Assembly (NCBI GenBank): GCA_009691845.1
Contig: SIAJ01000037.1
Location: 1 to 47,985 of the forward strand
DNA length: 47,985 bases
Reading direction: 5' to 3'
From: Gemmataceae bacterium
GTDB lineage: Bacteria > Planctomycetota > Planctomycetia > Gemmatales > Gemmataceae
A program made the position numbers and the translations under genes. Position 1 is the stretch's first letter. Every line of letters begins with the position of its first letter. Of this stretch, positions 16,336 through 24,351 are shown one piece after another. The notes beneath the pieces are model-generated. The model searched no databases, had not been told where the DNA came from, and saw nothing but the letters and a program-made list of their open reading frames with translations.

Positions 16336-17601
16336 ATGAACGTGGCTACTCTCGACTTCTCGATCGGCCTCCGCTGCCGAGTCTGCGGCAAACTGTACCC
16401 CAAGGAAGCGATCAACTTCTGCAAGGACGATTTCGGCCCACTCGAAGCCGATTACGATTACGAGGCCATTGCCCGCAACATCTCGCGCGCCAAGATCGAA
16501 AAGCGCCCCAAGAACATGTGGCGTTATCGCGAACTGTTGCCCATCTCCGGCGAGCCCAGCGTGGGTCCCCAAGTTGGCGGCACTCCACTCGTGAAAGCCG
16601 ACAGGCTCGCGGATGCTCTCGGTGTTCAAAACCTCTGGATCAAGAACGATGCCGTCAACTTTCCGACGCTCTCGTTCAAGGATCGCGTTGTTTCGGTAGC
16701 GCTCAGCAAGGCACGCGAGTTCGGGATGAAGACCGTCGGCTGTGCCTCCACGGGCAACCTGGCAAACAGCGTTGCCGCCAATGCCGCCGCCGCCGGGCTG
16801 GAGTCGTTCATCCTCGTGCCGGCCAGTCTCGAACGCTCGAAGATCCTCGGAACCAGCATCTTCGGCTCCAATGTCGTGGCCGTCGATGGCACCTACGACG
16901 AAGTGAATCGACTCTGCACTCAGATCGCCCTGAAATACGGCTGGGGCTTCGTGAACGTGAATCTCCGTCCCTATTACGCTGAAGGGTCGAAGACCTTCGG
17001 CTACGAGATCGCCGAAGATCTCGGCTGGCGCTTCCCGCAGCACATCGTTTGCCCGATGGCGGGTGGATCATTGATTGGCAAGATTCACAAGGCCTTCACC
17101 GAACTGAACAAGGTCGGACTCGTGGATCAGGCGAACACCTGCAAGATGTACGGTGCCCAGGCCACGGGTTGTAACCCAATCACCGATGCCGTGAAGACCG
17201 GTAAGGAACGACACAAGCCGATCCGCAAGCCGGTCACGATTTGCAAGTCGCTGGCGATTGGCGATCCCGCGGACGGCTACTTCGCGGCGAAGTTGATCCG
17301 TGAGTCAGGAGGCTGGGCCGAGGATGTCAGCGATGACGAGATCATCGAAGGGATGTCCCTTCTCGCCAGGACGGAAGGCATTTTCGCTGAAACCGCTGGC
17401 GGTGCCACCATCGCGGTGGCTCGCAAACTCATCGAACAGGGGCGTCTGCCGAGAGACGAAGAGATCGTGCTCTGTATCACGGGTAACGGCCTGAAGACGC
17501 TGGATGCACTCTACGAGGCCATCGAGCCCCCTGTGAATATCAAGCCGTCGCTTGCGGAGTTTGAATCCCTCGTTGTCGGCCATGAACCAATTGTTGCGTG
17601 A
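16336..17601 (+). CDS. thrC: Threonine synthase-family PLP enzyme in a sulfur-carrier cluster
   Basis: The 421-residue fold-type II PLP enzyme matches threonine synthase, which makes threonine from O-phosphohomoserine. Visible are a Cys-containing N-terminus (RCRVCGKLYP, with Cys29 further on), GGTPLV, TLSFKDR with the PLP Lys115, ASTGNLANS for the phosphate, EGSKTFGYEI, ETAGGATIA and ITGNGLK. It resembles the actinobacterial threonine synthases encoded next to a ThiS/MoaD protein. Control by a SAM riboswitch, with a sulfur carrier, E1-like enzyme and desulfurase downstream, suggests that the nucleophile may be a thiocarboxylate in place of water, giving homocysteine. That role is inferred. 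The start at ATG 16336 fits the family N-terminus. Confidence 0.88.
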   Translation: MNVATLDFSIGLRCRVCGKLYPKEAINFCKDDFGPLEADYDYEAIARNISRAKIEKRPKNMWRYRELLPISGEPSVGPQVGGTPLVKADRLADALGVQNLWIKNDAVNFPTLSFKDRVVSVALSKAREFGMKTVGCASTGNLANSVAANAAAAGLESFILVPASLERSKILGTSIFGSNVVAVDGTYDEVNRLCTQIALKYGWGFVNVNLRPYYAEGSKTFGYEIAEDLGWRFPQHIVCPMAGGSLIGKIHKAFTELNKVGLVDQANTCKMYGAQATGCNPITDAVKTGKERHKPIRKPVTICKSLAIGDPADGYFAAKLIRESGGWAEDVSDDEIIEGMSLLARTEGIFAETAGGATIAVARKLIEQGRLPRDEEIVLCITGNGLKTLDALYEAIEPPVNIKPSLAEFESLVVGHEPIVA

Positions 17602-17607
17602 TTCCTC

Positions 17608-17632
17608 AGCAGCAAGCGTCGCGCTTGCCGCT
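17608..17632. repeat. Short palindrome between the PLP enzyme and carrier genes
   Basis: AGCAGCAAGCG and CGCTTGCCGCT pair with one mismatch around a TCG loop, followed by CACC. There is no T-tract. It lies in the 66-base gap inside the cluster, so it may lessen read-through or mark the mRNA for processing. It shares a CTCACC end with the palindrome at 392-462. Confidence 0.55.
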
Positions 17633-17667
17633 CACCTAAAGACCAAGCAGTTGATTGGAGCTCATTG

Positions 17668-17940
17668 ATGCCTGTTAAGATCGAAATTCCCTCTCCGCTT
17701 CGCGACCACACGGGGGGCAAGACCGAAGTCGCTGCCACCGGGACGACGGTCCAGATCGCGTTAGCCGATCTGGTGTCGCAGTTCCCCAGCATCGCCTCCA
17801 AGCTGTTCGATGGCGGCAAGCTGCGGCCCTACATCAACCTCTTCGTGAACGATGAGGACATCCGCTATCTGGACGATATGGACACGGCGGTGGCCGATGG
17901 CCAAGTGATTGCGATTATTCCCGCCGTGGCCGGAGGTTGA
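17668..17940 (+). CDS. CysO/MoaD-like ubiquitin-fold sulfur carrier protein
   Basis: The 90-residue protein ends in AVAGG. This exposed Gly-Gly tail is what E1-like enzymes activate and turn into a thiocarboxylate. The beta-grasp pattern is clear (VKIEIPSPLR, then INLFVNDEDIRYLDDMDTAV, then QVIAIIPAVAGG). It resembles mycobacterial CysO, which feeds sulfur to a PLP enzyme, more than it resembles true MoaD or ThiS. A GGAG ribosome site lies 7 bases before ATG 17668. Its likely partners are the MoeB-type enzyme (20285) and the PLP enzyme just upstream. No moaE or thiamine gene is nearby, arguing against molybdopterin or thiamine synthesis. Confidence 0.88.
   Translation: MPVKIEIPSPLRDHTGGKTEVAATGTTVQIALADLVSQFPSIASKLFDGGKLRPYINLFVNDEDIRYLDDMDTAVADGQVIAIIPAVAGG
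17932..17937 (+). promoter_or_regulatory. Ribosome binding site formed by the Gly-Gly codons of the carrier
   Basis: The codons GGA GGT that encode the essential C-terminal Gly-Gly also spell GGAGGT, a strong Shine-Dalgarno site, five bases before ATG 17943. This supports 17943 over the overlapping ATG 17940 and TTG 17937, and couples the next gene to the carrier. Confidence 0.7.
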
Positions 17941-17942
17941 TG

Positions 17943-18320
17943 ATGTCCGACGAACCAGACGAACCAGACGAGCTAGACGAGGCGGACGAGGTCCCCGAAG
18001 GAACCGCCGTGTTCCCGGAGATTCCGGAAGAACTTGGCATCCATCCGCTATTCTTGGCGATGTTGCATGCCTACGTGTTTCTCGATGGTTCGGATACGTC
18101 CGTTGTGAACGGGGAGGCGTCAAGCGAATCGATGGAATACATGGCCATGTATCTCCAGCGACTGAGCGGCGAGGAACTGCAGCGCACCAAGGAAGACATC
18201 GACACTCTCGTCGGCTACGCGAAAGAAGAGAAGTGGCCGAAACAGTATGTGGTGTTCTTGAAATCATTCCTGGCGGATAATGGCGTGACCGACAGCGGGT
18301 CCGCGCCGAGCGAGGAGTAA
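17943..18320 (+). CDS. Small acidic protein of unknown function in the sulfur cluster
   Basis: The 125-residue protein begins with a very acidic repeat (DEPDEPDELDEADE) and then a helical body (IHPLFLAMLHAYVFLDGSD, MEYMAMYLQRLSGEEL, WPKQYVVFLKSFLADNG). There is no Cys and no JAB-type EXnHSH metal motif, so it is not the Mec-like protease seen with CysO elsewhere. Its start sits two bases past the carrier stop codon, which suggests tight co-expression with the carrier. It could be a scaffold or a regulator of sulfur transfer, but it may be a passenger. I do not recognise the family. Confidence 0.7.
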   Translation: MSDEPDEPDELDEADEVPEGTAVFPEIPEELGIHPLFLAMLHAYVFLDGSDTSVVNGEASSESMEYMAMYLQRLSGEELQRTKEDIDTLVGYAKEEKWPKQYVVFLKSFLADNGVTDSGSAPSEE

Positions 18321-18323
18321 CTC

Positions 18324-20255
18324 ATGATCGGTAGTGCCACAACTCGATTCTGTCTTCTCGTCATGTTTCTGATTCTTGCGCACTCGGACGCCGCTGAGAA
18401 ATGGCAATCGCATACGCCGCTGCGAGCTTTGCCAATCGCCTCAGGCGATCCTCTCGCCAGGGAGATCGCCTTCTTTGTCGATTCCGCCCAGGGTGATGAT
18501 GCCGCACTGGGCAGCGTCGAAAAACCGTGGAAATCCGTCGCCCGAGGCATCCGCGATCTCAAACCCGGAGGAACCCTCGTTCTTCGCGGAGGCGTCTATC
18601 ACGAACGCGTTGTTCTGAAGCTACTCGGGGAGAGGGATCAACCGATTACGATCCGGTCGTATCCGGGCGAGTTACCCGTGTTCGATGGGGGTTTGGCCGA
18701 GTTCCGGGAGAACCCTGCGAAATCCTGGGAGCCCGTGCCGGACGGGGCGAAGGGCGAGTTTCGGAGCACCAACACCTTCGCGGGATTAGGGCCTCTCGTA
18801 CACGGGCATTTCGCTAATTCACTGATCCCGCTTCATGGCTATCGCCATCGCACGGATATGAACTCCGATAACGGCTACTGGACCGTGAAAGACAAGCTTA
18901 ACGAGAACGAACCGTTCAATGCGGGGCCGGGCGTATGGTACGACGCCAAGACCCAGCGCATCCACTGCCGCCTGGCCCATACCACCGTAAAGCAACTCGG
19001 CGACGACAACTATCGCGGCGAGACGGACCCTCGCAAGTTACCGCTCGTCATCGCGGGAGCAGGGGTGCCACTGACTATTGACGGGTCAAAGCACCTTCGC
19101 CTCCGCGGGCTGGTCATTCGAGGGGGGAGTCGAGCAACCGTCGAAATCGTCAAGTCTGAAGGGATCGATCTGGACCAAGTGACCGTTCTTGGAGCATCTC
19201 CCGCACTGAAACTTGCGGAAGTGAAGGGCCTCAAAGTCACGCGTTCCGCGATCCGGGGAATCTCCGCACCGTGGTCATCGCGGGCCGGACACAAGTATCG
19301 CGGGGCATCCGCCTATCTGATCGTGGCCAGCCCGACGCCTTCGCCGTGCCAGGATGTCGAATTTGATCGCTGCGAGTTGACCGATTCGCACGACGGCCCA
19401 TACGTCGGTACCATCAAGAATCTGAAAATCCATCACTGCCTGATCGACAACTTCAACGACGATGGCATCTACCTGACGGCCGCCGGTGTCGGCGGGCCGG
19501 TTGAAATCTACCAGAATGTGATCACACGCTGCCTGCATTGCTTCTCCTTTGCCGGGAAATACGAGGCTGGTGCGGGTGTGTCGATTTATCGCAACGTGTT
19601 CGATCTTCGCCGAAGCGTTCCCTATCAATGGCCGGTCACCCCGGACGAGCCGGAATTCGTCTCGAAGGTCGCTGGAGAAACACACCGTTTTCCGTGGGCT
19701 GGCCGCTTTGCGGGAGATCACGGTAGCCCGACTTGGGAGCCGATGCGCATCTACCACAATACCGTCGTTTACCGGACTCCCGCCTTTCGGCAGGCGTATG
19801 GCTGCGGTCTGGGCGGACATGTCAACACAAAGCGATCGGTCTTCAACAATATCTTTGTTGAGCTGGAAGGTATGCCTGGCCTCGAATTCACGACCACAGA
19901 CGACAAGCTCTTCGAGGGGGACGGGAATCTGCACTGGAGCACGTCCCAGGAATTCAAGGGAGACTGGTTCGCCAAGTTCCGCTCGACTCCACGATTTGCC
20001 AAGAGCAAGGCCCACTACCCGTCAGGCTGGGCCTCGAATGATCTCTATGCCGATCCGTTGTTCGCGAAGCTCGTTTCAAACGAGCGAACCCCCTTGGATG
20101 TCTCGCTAACTGAAAAGAGCCCGGCTCGTGATGCCGGTATTGCCATACCGGCCGAGTGGCCCGATTCTCTCCGCACGAAAGATGCTGGCAAACCCGATCT
20201 CGGAGCCATCCCAGCGGGCATGAAGATGTGGTCGGTCGGCACTCCTGTTCGCTAA
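18324..20255 (+). CDS. Secreted right-handed parallel beta-helix protein
   Basis: The 643-residue protein has a signal peptide (TTRFCLLVMFLILAHSDAA) and a pectin-lyase-like layout. The opening FFVDSAQGDDAALGSVEKPWKSVARGI, then LKPGGTLVLRGGVYHERV, is the standard N-terminal cap of DUF1565-type beta-helices. It is followed by short helix turns such as LRLRGLVIRGGSRATVEIVKSEGIDLDQVTV. It probably binds or cleaves a polysaccharide outside the cell. It starts three bases after the acidic protein and so lies in the sulfur cluster, although nothing in it suggests sulfur chemistry. It may be an unrelated gene carried along in the operon. Confidence 0.85.
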   Translation: MIGSATTRFCLLVMFLILAHSDAAEKWQSHTPLRALPIASGDPLAREIAFFVDSAQGDDAALGSVEKPWKSVARGIRDLKPGGTLVLRGGVYHERVVLKLLGERDQPITIRSYPGELPVFDGGLAEFRENPAKSWEPVPDGAKGEFRSTNTFAGLGPLVHGHFANSLIPLHGYRHRTDMNSDNGYWTVKDKLNENEPFNAGPGVWYDAKTQRIHCRLAHTTVKQLGDDNYRGETDPRKLPLVIAGAGVPLTIDGSKHLRLRGLVIRGGSRATVEIVKSEGIDLDQVTVLGASPALKLAEVKGLKVTRSAIRGISAPWSSRAGHKYRGASAYLIVASPTPSPCQDVEFDRCELTDSHDGPYVGTIKNLKIHHCLIDNFNDDGIYLTAAGVGGPVEIYQNVITRCLHCFSFAGKYEAGAGVSIYRNVFDLRRSVPYQWPVTPDEPEFVSKVAGETHRFPWAGRFAGDHGSPTWEPMRIYHNTVVYRTPAFRQAYGCGLGGHVNTKRSVFNNIFVELEGMPGLEFTTTDDKLFEGDGNLHWSTSQEFKGDWFAKFRSTPRFAKSKAHYPSGWASNDLYADPLFAKLVSNERTPLDVSLTEKSPARDAGIAIPAEWPDSLRTKDAGKPDLGAIPAGMKMWSVGTPVR

Positions 20256-20284
20256 TTTCCTCACGACATACCCAACAATCATCA

Positions 20285-21340
20285 ATGACCTTCGATCCTC
20301 AGTCTCCCGAGCGATATTCCCGACAGGTTCGCGTGCCAGGCATCGGCAAAGCGGGCCAGGAACTCATCGGGAAATCCCGCGTCACGCTATGCGGTTGCGG
20401 TGCCCTGGGAACAGTGCTGGCTAACCACCTCGTACGGGCAGGTGTCGGCTTCGTTCGCATCGTAGATCGCGACTTCGTCGAGATTTCGAACCTGCAGCGT
20501 CAGGTTCTGTTCGATGAGTCGGACGTGACCAACAACATGCCGAAGGCCGTGGCTGCCGCGAACAAACTTCGAGCGGTAAACTCCGCCATCACGATCGAAC
20601 CAGTTGTGGCCGACATCGACCGCACGAACATCCTCGATCTTTGCAAGGATGCCGACGTCATCCTCGATGGCACTGACAATTTCGAGGTGCGATACACTAT
20701 CAACGATGCGGCCGTGAAGCTTGGAATTCCTTGGATCTTCGGCGGGGCGGTCGGCACCGAAGGCCAAACGATGACCATCATCCCCGGTGAAACTCCCTGC
20801 TTACGCTGCGTGTTCGAGGCGTCGCCAGGCCCGGGTGAAGTCGGCACCTGCGAAACGGCCGGTGTGTTGGGGCCGGCGGTTGCGGTTGTCGCCAGCTACC
20901 AGGCAGCCGAGGCGTTGAAGATTCTGGCAGGTAAGAAGGAAGCGATCAATCGAGAACTTGTGCTGTTTGATCTCTGGCAGAATACTGGCCGTCGCGTGAA
21001 GATCGCCCGGTTGCTGGAAAAGCGAAACTGCCCCTGTTGCAAGCAACACAAGTTCGAGTGGCTCGAAGGCGAACATGGCACGCAAACGACGAGCCTGTGC
21101 GGTCGCAACGCCGTGCAAGTTTCGCACCGAATCTCAGGCAAGCTGAGTTTGGAAGATCTTTCGAAGCAGCTCAGCGTCTCCGGCCAGGTGAGCTTCAATC
21201 GTTTTCTGCTGAAGTTCCAACTAAAAGAAGCCGGTAACGATTACGAGTTCACGGTGTTCCCGGATGGCCGAGCGATCATCAAGGGCACGGACGATACGGA
21301 GAAGGCCCGCACGCTGTATGCGAAGTACATCGGGCATTGA
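20285..21340 (+). CDS. moeB: MoeB/ThiF-type E1-like sulfur-carrier adenylyltransferase
   Basis: The 351-residue protein has the E1-like nucleotide fold: CGCGALGT (36-43), the Arg-containing NLQRQVLF, LDGTDNF and PWIFGGAVG. Two Cys pairs (172/175 in PCLRC and 249-252 in CPCC) should hold zinc. Cys189 in GEVGTCETAGVLGP is the conserved Cys. The C-terminal 85 residues (LCGRNAVQ..., ending FPDGRAIIKGT...YAKYIGH) replace the rhodanese domain seen in MoeZ. It should adenylate the Gly-Gly tail of the carrier at 17668, ready for sulfur transfer. I use ATG 20285, since the earlier in-frame start overlaps the beta-helix gene. It lies 29 bases after that gene. Confidence 0.9.
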   Translation: MTFDPQSPERYSRQVRVPGIGKAGQELIGKSRVTLCGCGALGTVLANHLVRAGVGFVRIVDRDFVEISNLQRQVLFDESDVTNNMPKAVAAANKLRAVNSAITIEPVVADIDRTNILDLCKDADVILDGTDNFEVRYTINDAAVKLGIPWIFGGAVGTEGQTMTIIPGETPCLRCVFEASPGPGEVGTCETAGVLGPAVAVVASYQAAEALKILAGKKEAINRELVLFDLWQNTGRRVKIARLLEKRNCPCCKQHKFEWLEGEHGTQTTSLCGRNAVQVSHRISGKLSLEDLSKQLSVSGQVSFNRFLLKFQLKEAGNDYEFTVFPDGRAIIKGTDDTEKARTLYAKYIGH

Positions 21341-21459
21341 TCGACGAGTTCGACGATTACTGCTCAGGATCATTTATCGCGGCTAGAATTATTGGTGAGG
21401 CGGTTGGAAAGATCGAAGTCAACAACCTCCTTACTTGACCGGAGTTTTTCGAAAAGATA

Positions 21460-22602
21460 ATGACCAATTACCTCGATAACGCCGCCACCTCATTCCCGAA
21501 GCCTGAATCGGTTTACCAGGCCATGGATCGGTTTGCTCGTTCCAGCCTCGCCAATCCGGGTCGGGCTGGGCACAAGATGGCTCTCGCTGCCGAACATGCA
21601 CTCGACGAAGGACGCCATCGGCTGAACCAGTTCTTCAACGGCAAGGGACCGGAACGATTCGCGTTCACGCTCAACTGCACCGACGCATTGAACATGGCCT
21701 TCAAGGGCGTGCTCCAAGCTGGCGATCACGTAATCACTTCGGATTTGGAACATAACTCGGTCAGCCGGCCACTGCGGGCAATGGAACTTGCTGGCCATAT
21801 CTCGCTGACTCGAATCCGGGCTGATGGAACGGGAACGCTGAACTCCGACGATGTGCGTTCGACGATCACGCCGAAAACGCGCCTCGTTGCAATAGGTCAC
21901 GCGAGCAACGTCCTCGGCACCATTCAACCAATCGAAGAGATCGGCAGGATTGCTCGCGAGCGGGAAGTACTGTTCCTGGTCGATGCGGCTCAGACGGCCG
22001 GGGTTGTGCCTGTCGATATTCAGGCGTTAAACATCGACCTGCTTGCGGTGCCCGGCCACAAAGGATTGATGGGTCCGACGGGAACAGGTGCGTTGTACGT
22101 TGCCCCACGTGTGAAAATTAACGTTTGGCGAGAGGGAGGCACGGGCGGCGACTCTTCCAGCGAGACGCAGCCGAAGGATTTCCCCTACTTCTTGGAAGGC
22201 GGGACTCCAAACGTCTTGGGCGTTGCCGGCTTAACCGCAGGCGTTGCATGGGTTGTGTCCGAGAGGCTCTCCAAGATTCACACTCACGAAACCGCCCTGG
22301 TCGAACGTCTTTGGCGACAACTGGACGAAATTGGCGGCATCGAAATCTTCGGCCATCGCGATATGGCCCGGCACGTTGGCACGCTAAGTTTCCGCTGCGA
22401 AGCACTCGCAGCGACGGAGATCGGCGGCATCCTCGATCAGGCGTTCGATATCGCAGTTCGGCCGGGCTTGCACTGTGCTCCCTATATTCACCGGGCAATT
22501 GGCACATTTCCCGAAGGCACAGTTCGCGTGAGCCCAGGTCCATTCAGCACCGAGGCGGACATCGATAAGTTGGCGGGAGCGATTCGGGAGATTCTCGTTT
22601 AG
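21460..22602 (+). CDS. Class V aminotransferase, cysteine desulfurase family
   Basis: The 380-residue PLP enzyme matches the SufS-like desulfurase family that opens YLDNAATSFPKP. PLP contacts are visible: DAAQTAG (Asp175) and PGHKGLMGP (Lys201). The active-site Cys339 lies in RPGLHCAPYIHRAIGT, as expected for releasing sulfur from cysteine as a persulfide. Following the MoeB gene, it is the natural sulfur donor for the carrier. The 119-base gap ahead of it leaves room for its own promoter. No suf or isc genes are nearby, which argues against a general iron-sulfur role here. The start ATG 21460 fits the family exactly. Confidence 0.88.
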   Translation: MTNYLDNAATSFPKPESVYQAMDRFARSSLANPGRAGHKMALAAEHALDEGRHRLNQFFNGKGPERFAFTLNCTDALNMAFKGVLQAGDHVITSDLEHNSVSRPLRAMELAGHISLTRIRADGTGTLNSDDVRSTITPKTRLVAIGHASNVLGTIQPIEEIGRIAREREVLFLVDAAQTAGVVPVDIQALNIDLLAVPGHKGLMGPTGTGALYVAPRVKINVWREGGTGGDSSSETQPKDFPYFLEGGTPNVLGVAGLTAGVAWVVSERLSKIHTHETALVERLWRQLDEIGGIEIFGHRDMARHVGTLSFRCEALAATEIGGILDQAFDIAVRPGLHCAPYIHRAIGTFPEGTVRVSPGPFSTEADIDKLAGAIREILV

Positions 22603-22626
22603 TAACATCGGGAATTCTTGATAAAT

Positions 22627-22704
22627 CAGAGCCGCGCACGCAGCGCAGCGGAGTAATCGCCAGGCCGTCCCCGCTTATGCCGCTGTGCTGCGTGCGCGGC
22701 TCTG
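22627..22704. repeat. Long inverted repeat between convergent genes
   Basis: The 25-nt arms (22627-22651 and 22680-22704), with 24 of 25 positions complementary, start CAGAGCCGCG and enclose a 28-nt loop. It separates the desulfurase gene (plus) from purH (minus), so it may stop transcription from both sides. The CAGAGCCGCG outer end recurs in the repeats at 45914 and 45981, which hints at a common family. Confidence 0.8.
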
Positions 22705-22734
22705 AGAAAAGATTCAGATCGTATCCGGACCTTG

Positions 22735-24294
22735 TTAATGCCGAAAGTGCCGCACGCCCGTGAACATCATCGCGATGCCGTGTTTGTCGCAAGCTGCGAT
22801 GCTGTCGGCATCTTTCACGGAACCACCCGGTTGAACGATGGCAGTCACGCCTGCCGCTGCCGCGAGTTCGACGTTGTCCGGGAACGGAAAGAACGCGTCC
22901 GACGCGAGCACGCTTCCCTTCGAGCGATCTCCCGCTTTCTTTACCGCGATCTCCACTGACACGACTCGCGACATCTGTCCTGCTCCGACACCGACAATAT
23001 GCGTGCCGTTCGCGAGCACAATCGCGTTCGACTTCACGTGTTTGCATACGAGCCAGGTGAACCAGAGAGCATTGCGTTCGGCTTGTGTCGGAGCGCGTTT
23101 CGTTTTCACTTCCCACTTCACGAGGTCGTCGGCCCCGACATCACGCGTTTGCACGAGTAATCCGCCGTCGACTCGCCGATAATCTAGCCTCTGCGGGCCG
23201 CCGGTTAGTGGGCCCGTGCGAAGCAGCCGGACGTTCTTCTTCCACTTCTTGAGGCTGTCGAGAGCGACCGAGTCGTAGTCCGGTGCGATTACGCATTCAA
23301 CAAACCGTTCGCCAAACATGAGCGCATCGGCAGTCGCGGAATCAACAGGTCGATTGAACGCGATAATGCCGCCAAACGCGGAAAGCGGGTCGCCATCCCA
23401 GGCTTCCGCGAACGCACTAGCAAGCGTGGAAGCCGTTGCGGCCCCGCACGGATTGTTGTGCTTGACGACGATGGCCGCTGGCTCGGAGAGTTCCCGAGCA
23501 AGGTTCAACGCGGAATCGAGGTCGAGGATGTTGTTGTAACTGAGTTCCTTGCCGTGGAGCTGCTCGGCCCCGGCTACATTGGACCTGCGATTGGCTGGCT
23601 CCACGTAGAACGCCGCCTTTTGATGCGGATTCTCGCCATAACGCAAGCCACTCTTTCGAACAAGAGTGGTAGAGAATCGTGCCGGCAACTCCGACTCCAC
23701 CGTGGACTTTCCGAAATAGTTGGCAATGGCCGCATCGTAGGCGGAGGTGCGTTCGAAGACGGACCTTGCGAGCATGCGACGTGTTTCGAGTGTGAGCGAT
23801 CCCTCATTCGCTCTTAATTCGTCGATGATGGCCTGGTATTGATCGGACGCGGTAATAACTGCGACCGCCGCAAAATTCTTGGCGGCGGAGCGGAGCATGG
23901 AGGGGCCGCCAATATCGATGTTCTCGATGACCTCCTCGTCGGCCACACCCGGCTTGGCAACTGTTTGCTCGAACGGGTAGAGATTGCACACGACCAGATC
24001 GATCGGTTGAATCGCGTGTTTTGCGATGGTCGCCATGTGTTCCGGAAGATCGCGACGCGCGAGCAACCCTCCATGGATTTTGGGGTGCAGCGTCTTCACT
24101 CGCCCATCGAGCATCTCGGGGAAGTCGGTGACTTCGGAAATGTCGCGCACCGGAAGCCCTGCTTCTGCGAGTGCTTTTCGCGTCCCGCCGGTGGAAATGA
24201 GGTCCACGCCAAAACCGGCCAACACTTTCGCCAGATCGATCAGTCCAGATTTGTCGGAAACGCTGATCAGGGCACGTCGAATGGGGTGCAGCAT
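22735..24294 (-). CDS. purH: Bifunctional AICAR transformylase/IMP cyclohydrolase
   Basis: The 519-residue protein carries both last steps of IMP synthesis. The N-terminal half is the IMP cyclohydrolase ([45 protein letters not shown]). The C-terminal half is the formyltransferase, with KHNNPCGAA, a [14 protein letters not shown] stretch, [13 protein letters not shown] and [11 protein letters not shown]. The length and motif order are normal. It follows tilS on the same strand after 57 bases and could be in one transcript with it. Confidence 0.97.
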   Translation of the reverse strand: MLHPIRRALISVSDKSGLIDLAKVLAGFGVDLISTGGTRKALAEAGLPVRDISEVTDFPEMLDGRVKTLHPKIHGGLLARRDLPEHMATIAKHAIQPIDLVVCNLYPFEQTVAKPGVADEEVIENIDIGGPSMLRSAAKNFAAVAVITASDQYQAIIDELRANEGSLTLETRRMLARSVFERTSAYDAAIANYFGKSTVESELPARFSTTLVRKSGLRYGENPHQKAAFYVEPANRRSNVAGAEQLHGKELSYNNILDLDSALNLARELSEPAAIVVKHNNPCGAATASTLASAFAEAWDGDPLSAFGGIIAFNRPVDSATADALMFGERFVECVIAPDYDSVALDSLKKWKKNVRLLRTGPLTGGPQRLDYRRVDGGLLVQTRDVGADDLVKWEVKTKRAPTQAERNALWFTWLVCKHVKSNAIVLANGTHIVGVGAGQMSRVVSVEIAVKKAGDRSKGSVLASDAFFPFPDNVELAAAAGVTAIVQPGGSVKDADSIAACDKHGIAMMFTGVRHFRH

Positions 24295-24351
24295 TATTTT
24301 CAGATCTCTGGATGCGGTTTCGAGTAGTCAACAGTTGGTTTACGGAGCCGG

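Noticed and set aside
16173..16982. Long plus-strand frame in the riboswitch and PLP enzyme region
   Set aside because: It is Arg/Ser/Gln-rich shadow of the real enzyme frame and begins in the aptamer.
17668..17940. Molybdopterin synthase small subunit (MoaD)
   Set aside because: No moaE, moaA or moaC is nearby and the context with a SAM riboswitch and PLP enzyme fits a CysO-like carrier better.
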